Shown here piece by piece: positions 1 to 12,101 of a stretch of 64,000 nt of DNA. The notes under the pieces were generated by a model, which saw only the letters and a program-made list of their open reading frames with translations, was not told the origin of the DNA and did not search any database. Source of the stretch: Parelaphostrongylus tenuis (Eukaryota > Nematoda > Chromadorea > Rhabditida > Metastrongylidae); the NCBI GenBank assembly GCA_019055375.1, contig JAHQIW010007197.1, positions 1 to 64,000 on the forward strand, written 5' to 3'. Position numbers and translations under genes: made by a program. Numbering within the stretch: position 1 is the first letter of the stretch; each line of letters starts with the position of its first letter.

Positions 1-3000
1 GTATCTTGTTGAGATGCTTTCTATTATTCATTTCAATTAGTTAGGAAAGATAACGTTTACAAACAAGAAAAGAGAAGTCTCTAAAAACGGAACAAGGACC
101 ATGAGTGGGAAATTGACGAATACCAGAAAACTAATTCAAAATTACCTCAATACAAGGCATAAATTCTAGGGTTAGGTGTTAGCCCGAGGGGGAAAGAGTG
201 GAAAAAAAACAAGTAAACTCGTATGATTAGTGGCTGTACGGAAGGCGTGTGGTGGGGTGGGGGGGGGGATATTCTTGCCCTGTCGATATGCTTGTTCAAA
301 AATCGGGCTTTTCCACAAAGTATGTGCACCCTTTTTAAGGCTGCTTCTGTTCCAAACCGCATGTGATAGGGGAGTCTTTGCTTAAAATAGAACGTGATGG
401 TATAGTATATGAATGGCGGAGGGGGGGGGGACGGAGGGGGAAGCGGAGCTCCGGGAGGTTCAAAGTGTAGGGAACTAAGTACTCCAAAATAATATTGAGC
501 GAGTATGCAAGACCTTCAACCTCAGGCAGTTCAGCTTAACCCTGCTTTCCACAAAATACCCTTCAAAAGCAAGTGAATGGCAGTGCTGACATACTACACT
601 GCCGAGGGGAGACTGATGACCGTGGAGAAGAGGACGTTCTGCCAGTTTCACGGGTCCATCTGGAGTCTGTGACAAATGGTTTTCTGGTTTCTGTGCAAAA
701 AAAAACGCGGGGACAGATGGGTGGGACAAGGGTTCTAGGGGGGCACCCTGCCAGAGGTCAAAACTTGTGCATATCACTTTATAAATATTCAGGATACGGG
801 GGGGTGGGAGGGGCGTTTAGTATTTCAGCGCACACAGGAGAGGGGGGGCGAGGGTGGGGGCATTGGACGGGGGGGGTAACTGTCAGAAGACCATGTCGAG
901 TGAATCCGGATGCGCGCGATTATTAGATAAAATAAGATACGTCTATGAGAAGGAACAGCTGAATGCATTCCGCTTGAGCATTTATCATGTGCGAAAAGAA
1001 AATAAAAACAAAACTTAGTATGATGCAGTGAATACGACCGGTGCACCACCATCCAGTTGAGCTAAAAGGCCCAGAACGAGAATCCGCGCATATTAACGGG
1101 CAAAAGTTGCAAAAAGCGGAGTGTACGGAGTTCCTGAAAGAAACAAAATAAATGACACGAAAAGAAATCTAGGACAAAACTCGATAAGAACTAACCGCAT
1201 TTTTGATTGACGTGTGGCTTATGCGTTGAAGCATGGAATCCGTGTCCGTGTTCTTCCGAACTGGATTCTGTTGGAAAGCCTCCCCCAAAGAACATATTAA
1301 CTATGTTCTTCGGGAGAGAACTCCAGTCTAAAAAAATTTTGTGTTTTATTTGCAGTCGTGAAACGGTGTGTTGGGTACCTAGCTCAAGTTTTGATTGTTT
1401 TAGTGGACGGCATAGCCCCTTTTTCGGCCCATGATTACCTTGAAAGGTTTTTTTCACGAGCCGGAGCCACAGTTTTTTCCTTTTAGGACTTTTAGGTAGT
1501 CGTCTGCGCTGATAAGTTTGAGGGGCTAATGGCGAAATTTGTACGGAGCTTGTTTTGTCCGAGGTTTTCTTCATGCAGCCTAATAGCCGTTAACGGAATA
1601 TTACGTTTCTCACAGATGTTGGTCGAGACGATTTGCTTGCTCAGCTAGGTGTGTCTGTAAAGATCATGGCTTTTTACTAAACTTTAGAACGTCGTTCATT
1701 TGGCTTCAATTTGATTTTTTCGCTGATGCCCGGGGTACTAATCATAGTTGGTGATTTTCTCCACGCAAACGATTTTCATTAGCGCTGTAGCAGCATCAAA
1801 CAGAGGAATTTGCGTTTGAACTTAAGAAAGCAAGAAAACAAAGCGATTTTGTGTTTGCACCTGAAAAGATATTTCATGGCAGCCGGGAAAGCATAATGAA
1901 CATGTAGAGGAGACCTTGGAGTACGAAAATGGAAAGAAAGAATTTTTTTCCCCCAGAATGGACAGAGAACACGGTCGTAATGCAGATATTGAGAAACGCC
2001 GCAGTTTCTTCTTGCGAAAATGTGTCCGCTGGACATGATGGACTAAATGATGCCGTTCCTGATACAAAGGTGTGGGGGCGGGGGGTGGGGGGGGAGTGGG
2101 CGGGGGGATGGTGGGATAGGCACTGACCCAGGATTTAGAACGAACAAAACCCGTCGAATTCCCTGCGTATAGGGTCCTTCCTCGATAGAAGGTCCATACC
2201 ATACCTTTGGATCCTATCCATTCCTCTCATTCTCAACCAAAAAAAGTCGTTTCCCGCATCAGGCAGCATTCAGCTCCATACATATCGTACCTGGTTTCCG
2301 TTTCCGGCTTCATTTGGCAAGTACTGCGTAATGCTAATTACCACAAGGCTAAATTCTCAACCACATTCAGCACGATTGCGTTGAAGTTTTGCTCACTGGA
2401 ATAATAATATAAACCTTTGAAGGCTTCCGTAGAATGCGGCGCTCTAACATTTATCTGGATGAAGTTGGCGGAGAGGGCCATGTCTTCTGTTATTTCCCCT
2501 CTTTATATTTCCGCGTCAGTTGCAGTTTTTTGAACACCTAGGAGAGATGCACTATACCATGTGGTATACACGAGCCTCCTTGACGTAGTAGACTGCAGAC
2601 CTCTAATGACAAAGATCATTCAACGTTCAATAGCTTGAATCTCGTAGTCATTCCTTAAGCAATAGCCCGCAATACCGCTCCACTACGTCCGAGCTTGCTG
2701 AAACAAGAAAATGTGACACAGAAAAGACCATGTAAAAGTCATAGTTACTAACACAATTGTTCTTCAAGATGTGTCAGAAATTTTTTTTGTTTTAAACAAA
2801 CTTACTTCCTTAGTGTAATCGACACCAACCTTTCGGTGTACGCGACGTTATGTTTACACGTCGCGATTTCTTACCCATGTCTGTCTTGATCTCTAGCGAG
2901 TAGTGCCTGCTGCTTCCAACATCTCCATTCATTTTCAGCTCAGATCTTGAGTGAAGACTAAAAAGTAATGTCAGGACCATGATTATCCTGATTCGCAAAC

Positions 3001-6000
3001 TGACGAAGGTATAGAAAAATCAGCTTTTGATCAATAACACCTGTCCTGGCGCTTTTTTTTGATGAAGATCTTCTGCTCCGAAAGACTTCGGTTTGTGAGC
3101 GTGAGCCGCTCATAAATGATCGTCGTGAGCGTGGTGTAACTTCGATCCTCTGAAATCTCGAGATGACGAACTCCACTGTTTTACTAGGTCACCCATATCC
3201 AGATCTGCAGTTCTTCCCGGCGCTTTTTTTCAATAGAACTGGAAATAAATATTTAGAATCCGAGGCAATGTGACGTGTCAGCAAAGAATGGGGGGGGCGA
3301 GGTAAATCTACCAAGCGTTACTGTATAAGCGTAACTGAGTTTAGTTGATCGGCAATAAAGTAACTGGATAAGTCTAGTGGTGAACGAGCACAAGAAACAA
3401 CGACCGAGCAAGCACAAATAACACAAAGACAACTATGTGAGCTGGGATCGGTCTCCTGGCCGAGTTTGGATAGCATTGTGAAGGCTTTCTCGGGGGTGCA
3501 GAAAATAGAACCATGTACATGAGGAGAGAGTACGACTACGCAAGAGGATCAGGATGAGAGATTTGATGCTGGTCAATCCTTGACAGTAAGCGATCAACCA
3601 TTGGGATTTTTCTACATTCGGACCATCGGTAGGGTGATTAGCGATGTAGATAAGAGGCACAAACCGGGGGGGGACCTCCCCAATTTTGACGCGGGGGGTG
3701 CGGTCCACTATGAGTAGCGAAGGTCAAGTTAGCGTAATCACTAATCGCTCCGCCAGGCAAGTCATGGGTGACTCAATCACCGACTTCAGAGAGATCGAAG
3801 GCTTGGTGAGCTTCGAGGGTCGTGGTTTCGAACCATCGCCCATATGCGAGGTTTACCGCCAACCAACCCCTCTAATCAGCGTGCACCCGTCCAACGGACC
3901 GCCCGAGCGCAACTCTCCAAATAGCGAGTCAAAAAATGGGATATACAAAAATTGAAGTACAAGCAACTAGCAACCCGGAACGATTATGAGGATGACGGCA
4001 AGAAAGTCTTCTAATACTGGTGACCCTAGCTATGTGAGGACGTGCATCATTATGTTGAGCGATGATTAGAAATTCATTCTGCTCCAGCCCGATCTTTAGG
4101 GGGTTTGCATTAAATACAGAAAGGAGCGTTCTCGTGAGCGCTTGGCTAAAGGAGCTGTTCTTGTATAGGGGACGTATCCAAACACGAGCCAAACTTCGTT
4201 AATAAAAAGACTGCGTAAAAAAAAGAATTCAATGTTTTGTTCATAGTAAGATTGTTGGCTGAGCTTTACGGTGTGTCGGACAAGTAATGGTCGGGGTGCT
4301 GGTGGGGAACTGTTAATGTTAGGAGAGGAGAACAGTGTTCTAGTACAATGAGTGAACGCCCAAATTTTAGTGGTGTGTTGTTGCTCATTGGGCGTATGGA
4401 GAGTCAAAATAAGCGCATTTCTCTCTCAGAGGTGCGTCTTACAGGGTCTAAAAAAAGTTATCTCTAAAATAAAAGTTCTATCTAAGAACGCCTAGGCTGT
4501 GTGAAGTCAGTGGTATACAGGCTAAGGAAACGTAGATAACAGAGCATTATATTGGTTTCTTCAACAGAACTTGCATTTATTTGTAGCTAAACTCCGTTAT
4601 TATTAGGTCGCGCCATATGTTTTGACACAAGAGCAATGAACACGGCCAAGTTTATTAAGTAGTAGTGATTATTTGTATGACTTTGATATCGCCCAATTAA
4701 GCACTTTCACGTTAACATTTTGGTTTAACAACTTGCCTCTAACGCTTCAAATTGGAGCTATACTGGAAGCAAATTCGTGTGCTACTCAATGCACCGAATG
4801 ACGCTTCAGAATATGCTGGTGAGGCCACAAGTAAGATTAAAATGGAGCTTCCTGTCGAAGAGCTCGAGCGCGACTGATCCTCCAAGTGTTCTCATGCTCC
4901 CAGCTTTAAACATCGTAGAACCACTTCCTAGACGTCCGTTCCTCTAGACGCGTAATCATTGCCGTGCCCGTACCGCCCCATTATCTTGCGTGCTGCTTCA
5001 CTAGCATCTTCCCTCTACCGCGCCATTCGTGCACAAGCAGCAAGTGATTTGTTCCTAAGCAGCTCCATCTCACAGCAGATACAGACAACTTGTATACTCA
5101 AATCTTTCATAAGCAGGTGCGCAATTGACCGATACCAAATCATTCGATTCTTAGTAGTACTCCTGGTTGACAGATTTGGTGCTTATTGCTCTGGAACCAA
5201 AACTTCTGGAACGATCCAATATCAAGGAGAATAACTAGACAATTATGCAATCAATGCCGTTGTTTAATCGACACCCGGCCATGGAGATCAAGGAGGATTT
5301 TTCCAGGATGCACCAGATCTTTCTTTTCCCCTCTTTTTCTAAAGTGTTTCTGTTAGTTTTCTCTATACAGGATGTATGGAATACTGACGATCGACACATT
5401 CGAACATCGTGAGATACTAAGCTAAGAAAGCTATCCACAAAATCTCACGCTTACAACTATAATTTTTCCAACACCTTTTGTAGCACTTCCGTTAAGTTAT
5501 AACATAACTCAGAGGTATTGCGGCGCAAAGGTTTATTAGTACAGCGATGTATCAGAGAAGGAAGTGATAAGCGATGAGATGGTTCGTTCCTCTCCCGCCA
5601 AGATGTCTTGCAATCGATCAAAAAAACACTTCAGTGAACCATCTACTCGGCTAATTCTGAAGCACTGGATGAGAGTCGTCTGACCAGGATTCTTTCTCTA
5701 TGCAAAGAAGAGACATTCATCGAATAGCAGCTGGAGCAACACGCGAAAGATTCGATGACTTTTGTGGAGGACGAATTAAAGGAAACGAGTCGAGTGCAAG
5801 GATAGACTGGATCAGCACAGCGGATTGTGATCACGGGCCTTGCAAGATTAAAAAAAATAGATAAATAAAATCATTCACATTCGATGTCCTGACTAGGATC
5901 AAGTCGTTTTTGCCTTTTTCGAGCATTCGTTTGGCTCTTTCAGCTCATCCCCATTTCTGAGAGCTTCTCTACGCTCGATCCATGCACATCTGAAAATGCA

Positions 6001-6380
6001 TTGGATTTTCGTTGTATCTACCAAAGAGGACATTCGGACATCTTCTATTTCTGACATACCAAGATTCGGCACGGTTTTGCATCAGCTGTCATTGTGATAC
6101 AGCGCTGAAAGCGACGCTCTCAATACTACACTCTTCTCTCACCAACCGGGTGATCCACTCACACTTTCTATAGGTACATGAGCAGAAGAGCCTATGACAA
6201 TATGGGTAAACTGAGAATGTTGGTCGTCTGAGTAAGGAAAAATAGAAAAACTTGCTTCACAAAAGCTAAAAGCGATTAGATGCGTAAGAAAGACCAAGAA
6301 GAAGAGACAAAAAAGCAAGGAAAGAAAAAAGGAAAAAAAAAAACAAGACACGAAAACATAGTGATTGGAAAATATTTTCT
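1..6380. other. Left non-genic stretch with + strand G runs
   Basis: I see no gene here that I can defend. Open frames up to 127 codons (for example 1191-1574 on the minus strand) show no family motif or paired splice sites. The span holds repeated G homopolymers on the + strand, clearest at 251-269, 416-441, 798-880, 2071-2107, 3289-3297 and 3666-3674. At 5650-5830 the + strand reads like decayed coding sequence with two in-frame stops, unidentified. Around 3690-3870 there is a stretch with a tRNA B-box-like core that may be a degraded SINE. Confidence 0.5.
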
Positions 6381-6387
6381 CATATAA

Positions 6388-6476
6388 GACGAATAGGAGC
6401 GCATGGCGTAGTGGTTAAATGTGCTGCGTCGCACACAAGGTCGATGGTTCGATCTCAATAATTGCATTTCCACATA
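6388..6476 (+). repeat. tRNA-derived SINE head, partial
   Basis: The sequence has a tRNA-like A box (GGCGTAGTGGTTAAATG, near 6405) and B box (GGTTCGATC, near 6446), and the same middle (GCTGCGTCGCACAC) as the complete SINE at 55010-55324. The body is missing after about 6475, where A-rich sequence begins. An opposite-strand copy starts at about 6489, so two fragments lie head to tail. It is not called a tRNA gene because the acceptor-stem ends do not pair. Confidence 0.6.
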
Positions 6477-6488
6477 GTCTATAAAAAA

Positions 6489-6800
6489 AAAAAGGATAAT
6501 CTCGGGCGTGTTGGATCAATCCCTGATGGTTCGCTTATGCATTCGTCTTAATTTCTAACTTCGTTTGAGGTGATTGAATGCATATCTGGCTTTACAATGA
6601 CTCGCGTGTGACCTCGCCGCTGAATCCGAGTCAGTGCTGCTTATCCTCCCAGACAAGTCTGCAGACCTGTATGGTACCAATTTACCGACCCGGAGGGATG
6701 GATTGCTTAGTGAGGCCATGAGCCACGAGATCGAACCAACTGACCTCGTGTGCGACGCAGAGCACCTCTAACTCACTGCGCGCCACATGCGCTCATAGTC
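6489..6800 (-). repeat. tRNA-derived SINE, near full length
   Basis: Minus-strand copy of the SINE seen whole at 55010-55324. Shared landmarks in + strand order are the AAAAGGATAA tail, GGATCAATCCCTGA, TTTACAATGACTCGCG, CCTCCCAGACAAGTCTG, TTTACCGACCCGGAGGGATG, and the tRNA-like head GACCTCGTGTGCGACGCAG. The GGATA-type tail lies at the low-coordinate end, as expected for a minus-strand insertion. Small indels separate it from the 55 kb copy, so it is probably old. Confidence 0.75.
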
Positions 6801-6944
6801 TATATAAGCATTTAATTATTACTATTCATTCTCACGAGCCGCCATCACAATTTTTATTGTGCGGATCCCCGTACTTCCCAACATTCTATTCGTTTTTTCG
6901 TTGTCCCTCCCTTGATAGACGTAGACCTACTGGTCAAGGCATGC

Positions 6945-7095
6945 CTCCTGCACCTCGAGGAGGGCATGGCTGTGGCGTTCCACAGCGCGTTCATGTTGAC
7001 CGCCGGAAAGTGCTGGGGGAAAGGGGGAGGGGGAGCACGGCTCCACGCGCGCCATAAAGCTTCATTTGGCTCGGGAGAATTCAAGTTCGCTTAGG
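6945..7095. repeat. GC-rich dispersed repeat, copy 1
   Basis: A GC-rich block with TGTGGCGTTCCACAGCGCG followed by ACCGCCGGAAAG and a G-rich run is clearly related to 60390-60545 (TGTGGCGTTCCATAAGGC, AACTGCCGGAAG, then a G run). The two short overlapping + strand frames here are a by-product of its low stop-codon density. The 60 kb copy also carries a tRNA-like promoter on the minus strand, so the family may be tRNA-derived. Confidence 0.5.
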
Positions 7096-7384
7096 ACCTG
7101 CAAGGATTAGCTTTGCTGGCTTCCTATAGGCACTACTGGATGGCGTTGCAATTTGCATACAGGAGCTTATTTTGTCTGATTTCTCCTTCGTATTGAGTTT
7201 TTTTTCGCTTTTGGTCGTTTTCCTTCTCGGTGTTACTCTTTTTCTAATACTCGGAGTGGATTTACTACCGTAGCATATTTAGAGTTATTTCGGCAACCAA
7301 TTTTCCGAAGTCTTGTTTTCTCATCCTCTGCTCTTTTTTGACGACCTATGCTCTCTTCTAATGTGGTCAAAACAACAATAATAA

Positions 7385-7480
7385 TAAGTATTATTCGATT
7401 AAACGGGGACAAATGAAAAACCAGTCTCATTCGCATGAGAGGGGAATTTTTTCCTAGGAGTCTTAGCAACCATTCGTAAG
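7385..7480 (+). repeat. Solo end of the long-TIR MITE family
   Basis: GGGACAAATGAA, then CATTCG near a CATGAGAGGGGAATTTTTTCC core, then TAGGAGTCTTAGCAACCATTCG, resembles the ends of the element at 18680-19275. Only one end is present, so this is a fragment or a recombined solo end. Confidence 0.4.
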
Positions 7481-7639
7481 GCTGAGACTGTCAGCTACAG
7501 GCCCACGTCGTCGGTTCTCGAAGAACCTTTTTATTAACGTTGCTACAGAAAGAAAAATTTCTTTCAATAAAGAGAGCTCTTTCTTTGGACTAATTTTGCA
7601 TTTCATACTATATTACGTGAATCGCTATCTGATATCCAA

Positions 7640-7790
7640 CAATGCGCTTAATATACTGAAAAGACCGGTTTCTCCAGTGGAACGCAGCAGTGAATAAAAT
7701 AGTTGACATTTCCACCCGCAGACAGGAAGGTCTTTGGAAATTTTCACGTGCCTGTGCGTGAGGCGGCCACGTGAACTGCTTGGCGCTACA
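7640..7790. repeat. Dispersed repeat with CACGTG inverted motif, copy 1
   Basis: ACGCAGCAGTGAATAAAAT, a purine-rich middle and TTCACGTGCC...GAGGCGGCCACGTG are shared with 16150-16260 (ACGCAGCAGGTAAAATGAG, TTCACGTGCGG...GAGGCAGCCACGTG). The two CACGTG sites could form an imperfect hairpin. Element ends are not defined. Confidence 0.45.
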
Positions 7791-7799
7791 TTTCTCCAC

Positions 7800-10700
7800 G
7801 CGTTCATTGGTGCGAAAAATCGATGATCTCGCGCCATCGAATGTGCTGCCTCAACCAAACGCACATGACCGGCCAAACACCCCCTTACTGCACAGTGCAA
7901 ATTCAATTCATTTTACCTGCTGCCACCGTAGATAACGTGCAGTGCAAGGGGGGTGGGCGAACGGGTCGAGCGTTCTGGTGATTGCGAGAGCGCCATCGGC
8001 GCTGATCGACAGATGCTACGGATCTCCGTGTGCAGATAGGGCTCGGCCGACACCGTCGTCAAATGAACTTGGCCGTGAGGCACTGGTGCTGTCCTTGTCT
8101 TCTAGACTGCGGCTACTGGTCTACAAGTCGGGGCGGATGGGCTCGGAAGATCTACATGATATGGTCAAAAGCGAGGCCTCGTGACGGCCCGTAGGGCGGG
8201 CAGCCTGAGGTCCTCAGCTTGTGTGGTCAAAATGACTTTCAAGAAATTCAAATGTTTCTGTAACAACTTCTGTGGAAAAGTCTCCCGAGAGCTACAACGT
8301 ACTGAGAAATTGGTTCCTAGGTTGTTCCTTATAGGTGTTCCCATTTTAGAACCTGATGATGTTCCAGGGTCAATCCAGTCTCACACGTTAAAAAATTCCA
8401 GTCCTGAGGGCAATACTGAAGGCGCACAAAAAAAAGCGATTGTAATTTGATTCGAGTAACTGTGCTAAGCACGCGGGGTAACGATGATACGGCGCAGACT
8501 TATTTGTCTTGGAATGTGCTGGAGACCGGAAATATGACTTATTGCTATGTGCCCTAATGAGTCTAACACTCTGACCCGCCCAATAGTGGGGAACAAGCGG
8601 ACCCCCCCACACCCCAATGCAGAGGGTGCGAGAACAATAGACGGCGTAAAACATAGGAGAGCGAAAAAATATAGAACGCCATAAAACAAGAGGACACAAA
8701 GTGCGCCCGGGATTCGACCTGAGTCCATGCGGTTCACCAATCCCTGAACCTTGACGGGGACAATGATCGTGGTAAGTGAATCGCCGAGGATGAGGCACAA
8801 TCCATACTGGGGGTCCTGGGCGAAAGACGGTGTGTCGTCCGTCTATCGGGGGGTACCGGGTGGAAGCGTCGTCGAGCTGTTATTGTCCCTTCGTGGAAGA
8901 CCCCTCGATAGGGTTATCCTCTGTGGACTTCAGTGGTTAATTGTTCCGGCCCTCATTGTCAGTTTCGGTGTCGCGCTGTGATCTTTGTCTCTTTAGATGT
9001 CGTAGGGGGGGGTGTTGTCGCATCCCGCCGAAACTCGAGGTAGCGCTATCGGTGGAGGAGGTGGAACGTACCAGGGATTGTGTGATGGATGGCACGGTTT
9101 TCGTGGTCGGTCGTGGTGGGTGGAGGGCGCGCCAGCGCACGGTCGCCTTCCATCACTATCTCGGTGTTCCCATCCATGGGCATCCACGATACATAGTCTC
9201 ATCACATTAGAAAGTGGGCGCTTAGAGGTTCTGTAGCCCCCGGGGACTTGAGTGGTCTCTCTTGGCCAAAAAAATTTTTTATTAAGACTGTGTCGCATAC
9301 ATCTTATGGTCCTAGATGGTCTGGCATAGAAATGTGCTGGTGTTTCCTGTAGCTGGTGATCGAAGGTTGTGTGGAACTCGCTTCCCGCAGCCTCAGTTCG
9401 GCGGGGGGGGGGGGGCGGGGGTCGGAGGGAGGGGGGGTAGTGGTGGGTCTCTGGTGGAGCGCGGGGGGGTGTAGGGAGGTTGGGGGTCACTATCCAGTGG
9501 GGGGGGGTGTGATTGCTGGGGGGGGGGGCTTAGGTTGGGGGGGGGGGGGGGGGGTGGAAGCAGATTATCGGGGGTGGAGTGCGGTGTGGGGGATACCGTT
9601 TCGCAGCTTAGCATCCATTTTCGAAAATTCCACGTCGCTTCGCTTGGATCTTACTCTTTGGGCAGGGGATGTGTATGTATGTCGCCAAATTGAATATGTC
9701 CCGTGTGTGGTTGTGATGTAGGAGGTTTGTATATACGGGGGGTCGGTGGGGGTGGGGATGGTGCTCTGATTGGGTATAGTTAGCGCTGTGGCTTAGAATT
9801 GAGGTGCTCGGGGTAAAGTTCCTGCTTCGATTTTCTCTTCTCATCTGTTTCTTTTCTGATCTGGTACACCCCAAAAATTTCATTAGGTAATGAGAGTGTT
9901 GTAGAGGGATCGACCATACCTTAAAGTGACACCGGCATCACTAACGCACATGCGCGATCCGCATGGGGGGATAGTAAGTCTGTTCTTTTTTCTCAGGTCT
10001 GATCTGTTTGTTCTTTGCGTGATCATGGATAGTCTTTCTTGGAAGAGTCTTTTGGTAGTGTTAGAACTATTTTGAGGACACTATGGCGTGGACTATCCTT
10101 CACAGGAGGGAATTGATCATGGGGCCCCAGGACTTTCTGCTTCTCTCCAAGGGTGGATAGGGAGAAAATTAACTCTTCCTCTTCTGGAGGTATTTCCGAG
10201 GGGCCTGTAGTATGTTTAGAATTTTTCCTTAAATCTGTTTCCTTTGTGTTATAAAATACCCATAAAAAGAGGATGGGATTGTCCCTGTAGAATGATGAGA
10301 TGTGTTGGGGTAAGTAGGGGGAGGGAATCTGAACCAACCATGCCTTGCTTTTCTTTCGTGGGCTTCATGTTTACAAAACAGGGGGAGCCGCCTCACGTAG
10401 CCACTACGCCAGCCTATACCCCATCATGTTTTGGAACTTCCTCTATGACCCTCTTTTTCTGTGGATTCTCTTGTTTTCCTCAATAGAACTCGTCTTGTAA
10501 GGGGTGAGAACAACTTTTCGACTTCCCCGGTCATGTGAGGAAAAGAAACAATCCTTATTGGGGGGGGGCTCATGGAGAATGAAACTGCCGCGGGAGGGCG
10601 CTTTGTCGTTTATCCTTTTTTCAGTTTCGGGTGGTTTTCTGGCAATCTTTTGAGATGACGTGTGCTTTATACCGAAACATGTAAGCCGTCCCTCTTTGTG

Positions 10701-11190
10701 ATCAGATTTGATGTCCTCATGGTACCGGGGTCCGGGGGGTGTGTCACTGTGCGGGCCCCGCCTGGGTTCCCCTTAGACCTGCCCACTCTCACTCGGTGGG
10801 GGGCATGGGTGAGGATATGACTTCTGATTAAGAAATGGTCCGTTTTTTTGGCAACGCTGTGTCGGTGTGGGAGGACGCGGTGGTATGACAATGGCAAGAA
10901 AATCTTCTCAAAATCGATCACTAGTTCGCCTCCTTTAGAGCCAATTTGGTCAGCTCCAGGTGTAGGTCTAAGGTAGAAGTCAATTCGTGTGAGAGAGATT
11001 TTTCTCTTGTTCCGTGCCACAAAATTCGATGAAAATCGTCGGCCTGCCCTCTCGATTTATTATGAGGTAACTTGTGCGCTAAGCGATCCCTTATAGATGT
11101 GGTCACGCACGATGGCAATCCTCTACGCTTTAGGTGATAAAGTCTGGATTTTTAGCAGCCTATCGAATTGAAAAACACATGCGGTGCCAG
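7800..11190. other. G-run-rich non-genic stretch
   Basis: No gene recognised. The + strand carries the densest G homopolymers in the window, with clusters at 9005-9014, 9400-9565, 9738-9760 and 10559-10568. The proline/arginine-rich minus-strand frame 8993-9490 and the glycine-rich plus frame 9356-9721 are the two readings of that low-complexity DNA. tRNA-like B-box fragments (minus strand) near 8695-8760 and a possible A-box fragment near 10385-10430 suggest degraded SINEs. Confidence 0.5.
9400..9565 (+). repeat. Extreme poly-G cluster (G-quadruplex-prone)
   Basis: At least six G runs of seven or more bases lie within about 165 bp, the longest at about 9538-9554. All are on the + strand, separated by short T/A/C-containing spacers. 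This meets the usual pattern for strong G-quadruplex potential. No matching C-run cluster is seen nearby on the + strand. Homopolymers of this length are also sites of base-calling error, so exact lengths should not be trusted. Confidence 0.85.
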
Positions 11191-11194
11191 TGGT

Positions 11195-11270
11195 CAAAAG
11201 TGCTACTACGATAACAGACGATCGGACAATCGATGGTTCGATCCCGCGCTCAAGGCATATCAACCCCTCC
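11195..11270 (+). repeat. Degraded SINE head
   Basis: GCCAGTGGTCAAAAGTGCTAC followed by ATCGATGGTTCGATCCCGCG gives recognisable tRNA A- and B-box-like segments in + orientation, followed by GCGCTCAAGGCATATCAACC. Similar to the head of the main SINE family, but the body is not convincing. Confidence 0.35.
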
Positions 11271-11565
11271 TTTTCTTCGGCTTGCTGAATTAGTACAACA
11301 TGAGCGTCTGTGAGATGAGTAGTACTGACTTGATACTGCAGCAGGCCATCACTGAGCGCTTGGTGAAGGCCAGATATGCAGGGGTGTATCTTCTAACCCT
11401 TTCGAGATCGTGGACCCCACGGCCCCTTGCATCTCTAATTGGCTGCGTCGGGGGCGTCTGCTCCAACCTCTTCTGAGTCTCCAACGTTGAGTGTGCTGCG
11501 TCTAAACCATGGTAGTTGGAGGTTAGCCTTCTCACAACGGTGTGTTTTTATTAGCTGACAGTGTC

Positions 11566-11582
11566 TCTCTCTCTCTCTCTCA
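11566..11582 (+). repeat. (TC)n microsatellite
   Basis: A short run of about eight TC units directly read from the sequence. Confidence 0.8.
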
Positions 11583-12079
11583 TGGCTCCTCTCCCTATGT
11601 CTCGCATTAAATATGCATCACAAGCTACCATGTTGTTGTAATTCGCGACGCAGTCGCGTGCCTGCTGTGCAAGATTTCAACGGTCGTTGGCAAGCGTTAG
11701 AATTGCAGAAGAGGTGGAGCAGACCGTCCCGAATACCAGTTACAGGTGCAGACGCCGTGAGTTCATGGTCCCAAAGAAAAGCGAAACTTTTTCTGTGATA
11801 ATGTTCTAATCTTTACGCTATCCTTTTTGAATTCTAGCTCGTCTCTTATTCTGTATCCTTGTGATCTAATATATCCGCAGAAGTCTCCATAGCCGATGAT
11901 ATCCAGATTAGACGATATTTTGAAGCCTGTTTGGTTTTAGATCTTCTCTTGATCTGCATTTAGCCAAGCTCTATCATCTCTCAGCTCGTCTAAGAATCTT
12001 TGCAAATTAGCCTTTACCTATCGCTTTGCTGAACGACGATAACGATGTTGCCCTCTTCCTTGTAAAGATTTTTCTAGAC

Positions 12080-12101
12080 TTTTACTTTTTTTTTTAGACA
12101 A
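12080..12101 (+). promoter_or_regulatory. Probable spliced-leader trans-splice acceptor of DCP1
   Basis: A pyrimidine-rich tract ending in TTTTTTTAG sits immediately before ACAA and the start ATG at 12102, so the AG is only four bases upstream of the start codon. In nematodes this arrangement is typical of mRNAs that receive a trans-spliced leader. Ordinary cis-splicing from an upstream non-coding exon is the alternative. No leader gene is seen in this window. Confidence 0.6.

Noticed and set aside
1191..1574. 127-codon Lys/Arg-rich minus-strand frame
   Set aside because: No motif, no paired splice sites and an overlapping open plus frame of similar quality.
8993..9490. 165-codon proline/arginine-rich minus-strand frame
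   Set aside because: It is the complement of the poly-G region; low complexity and lack of stops explain it.
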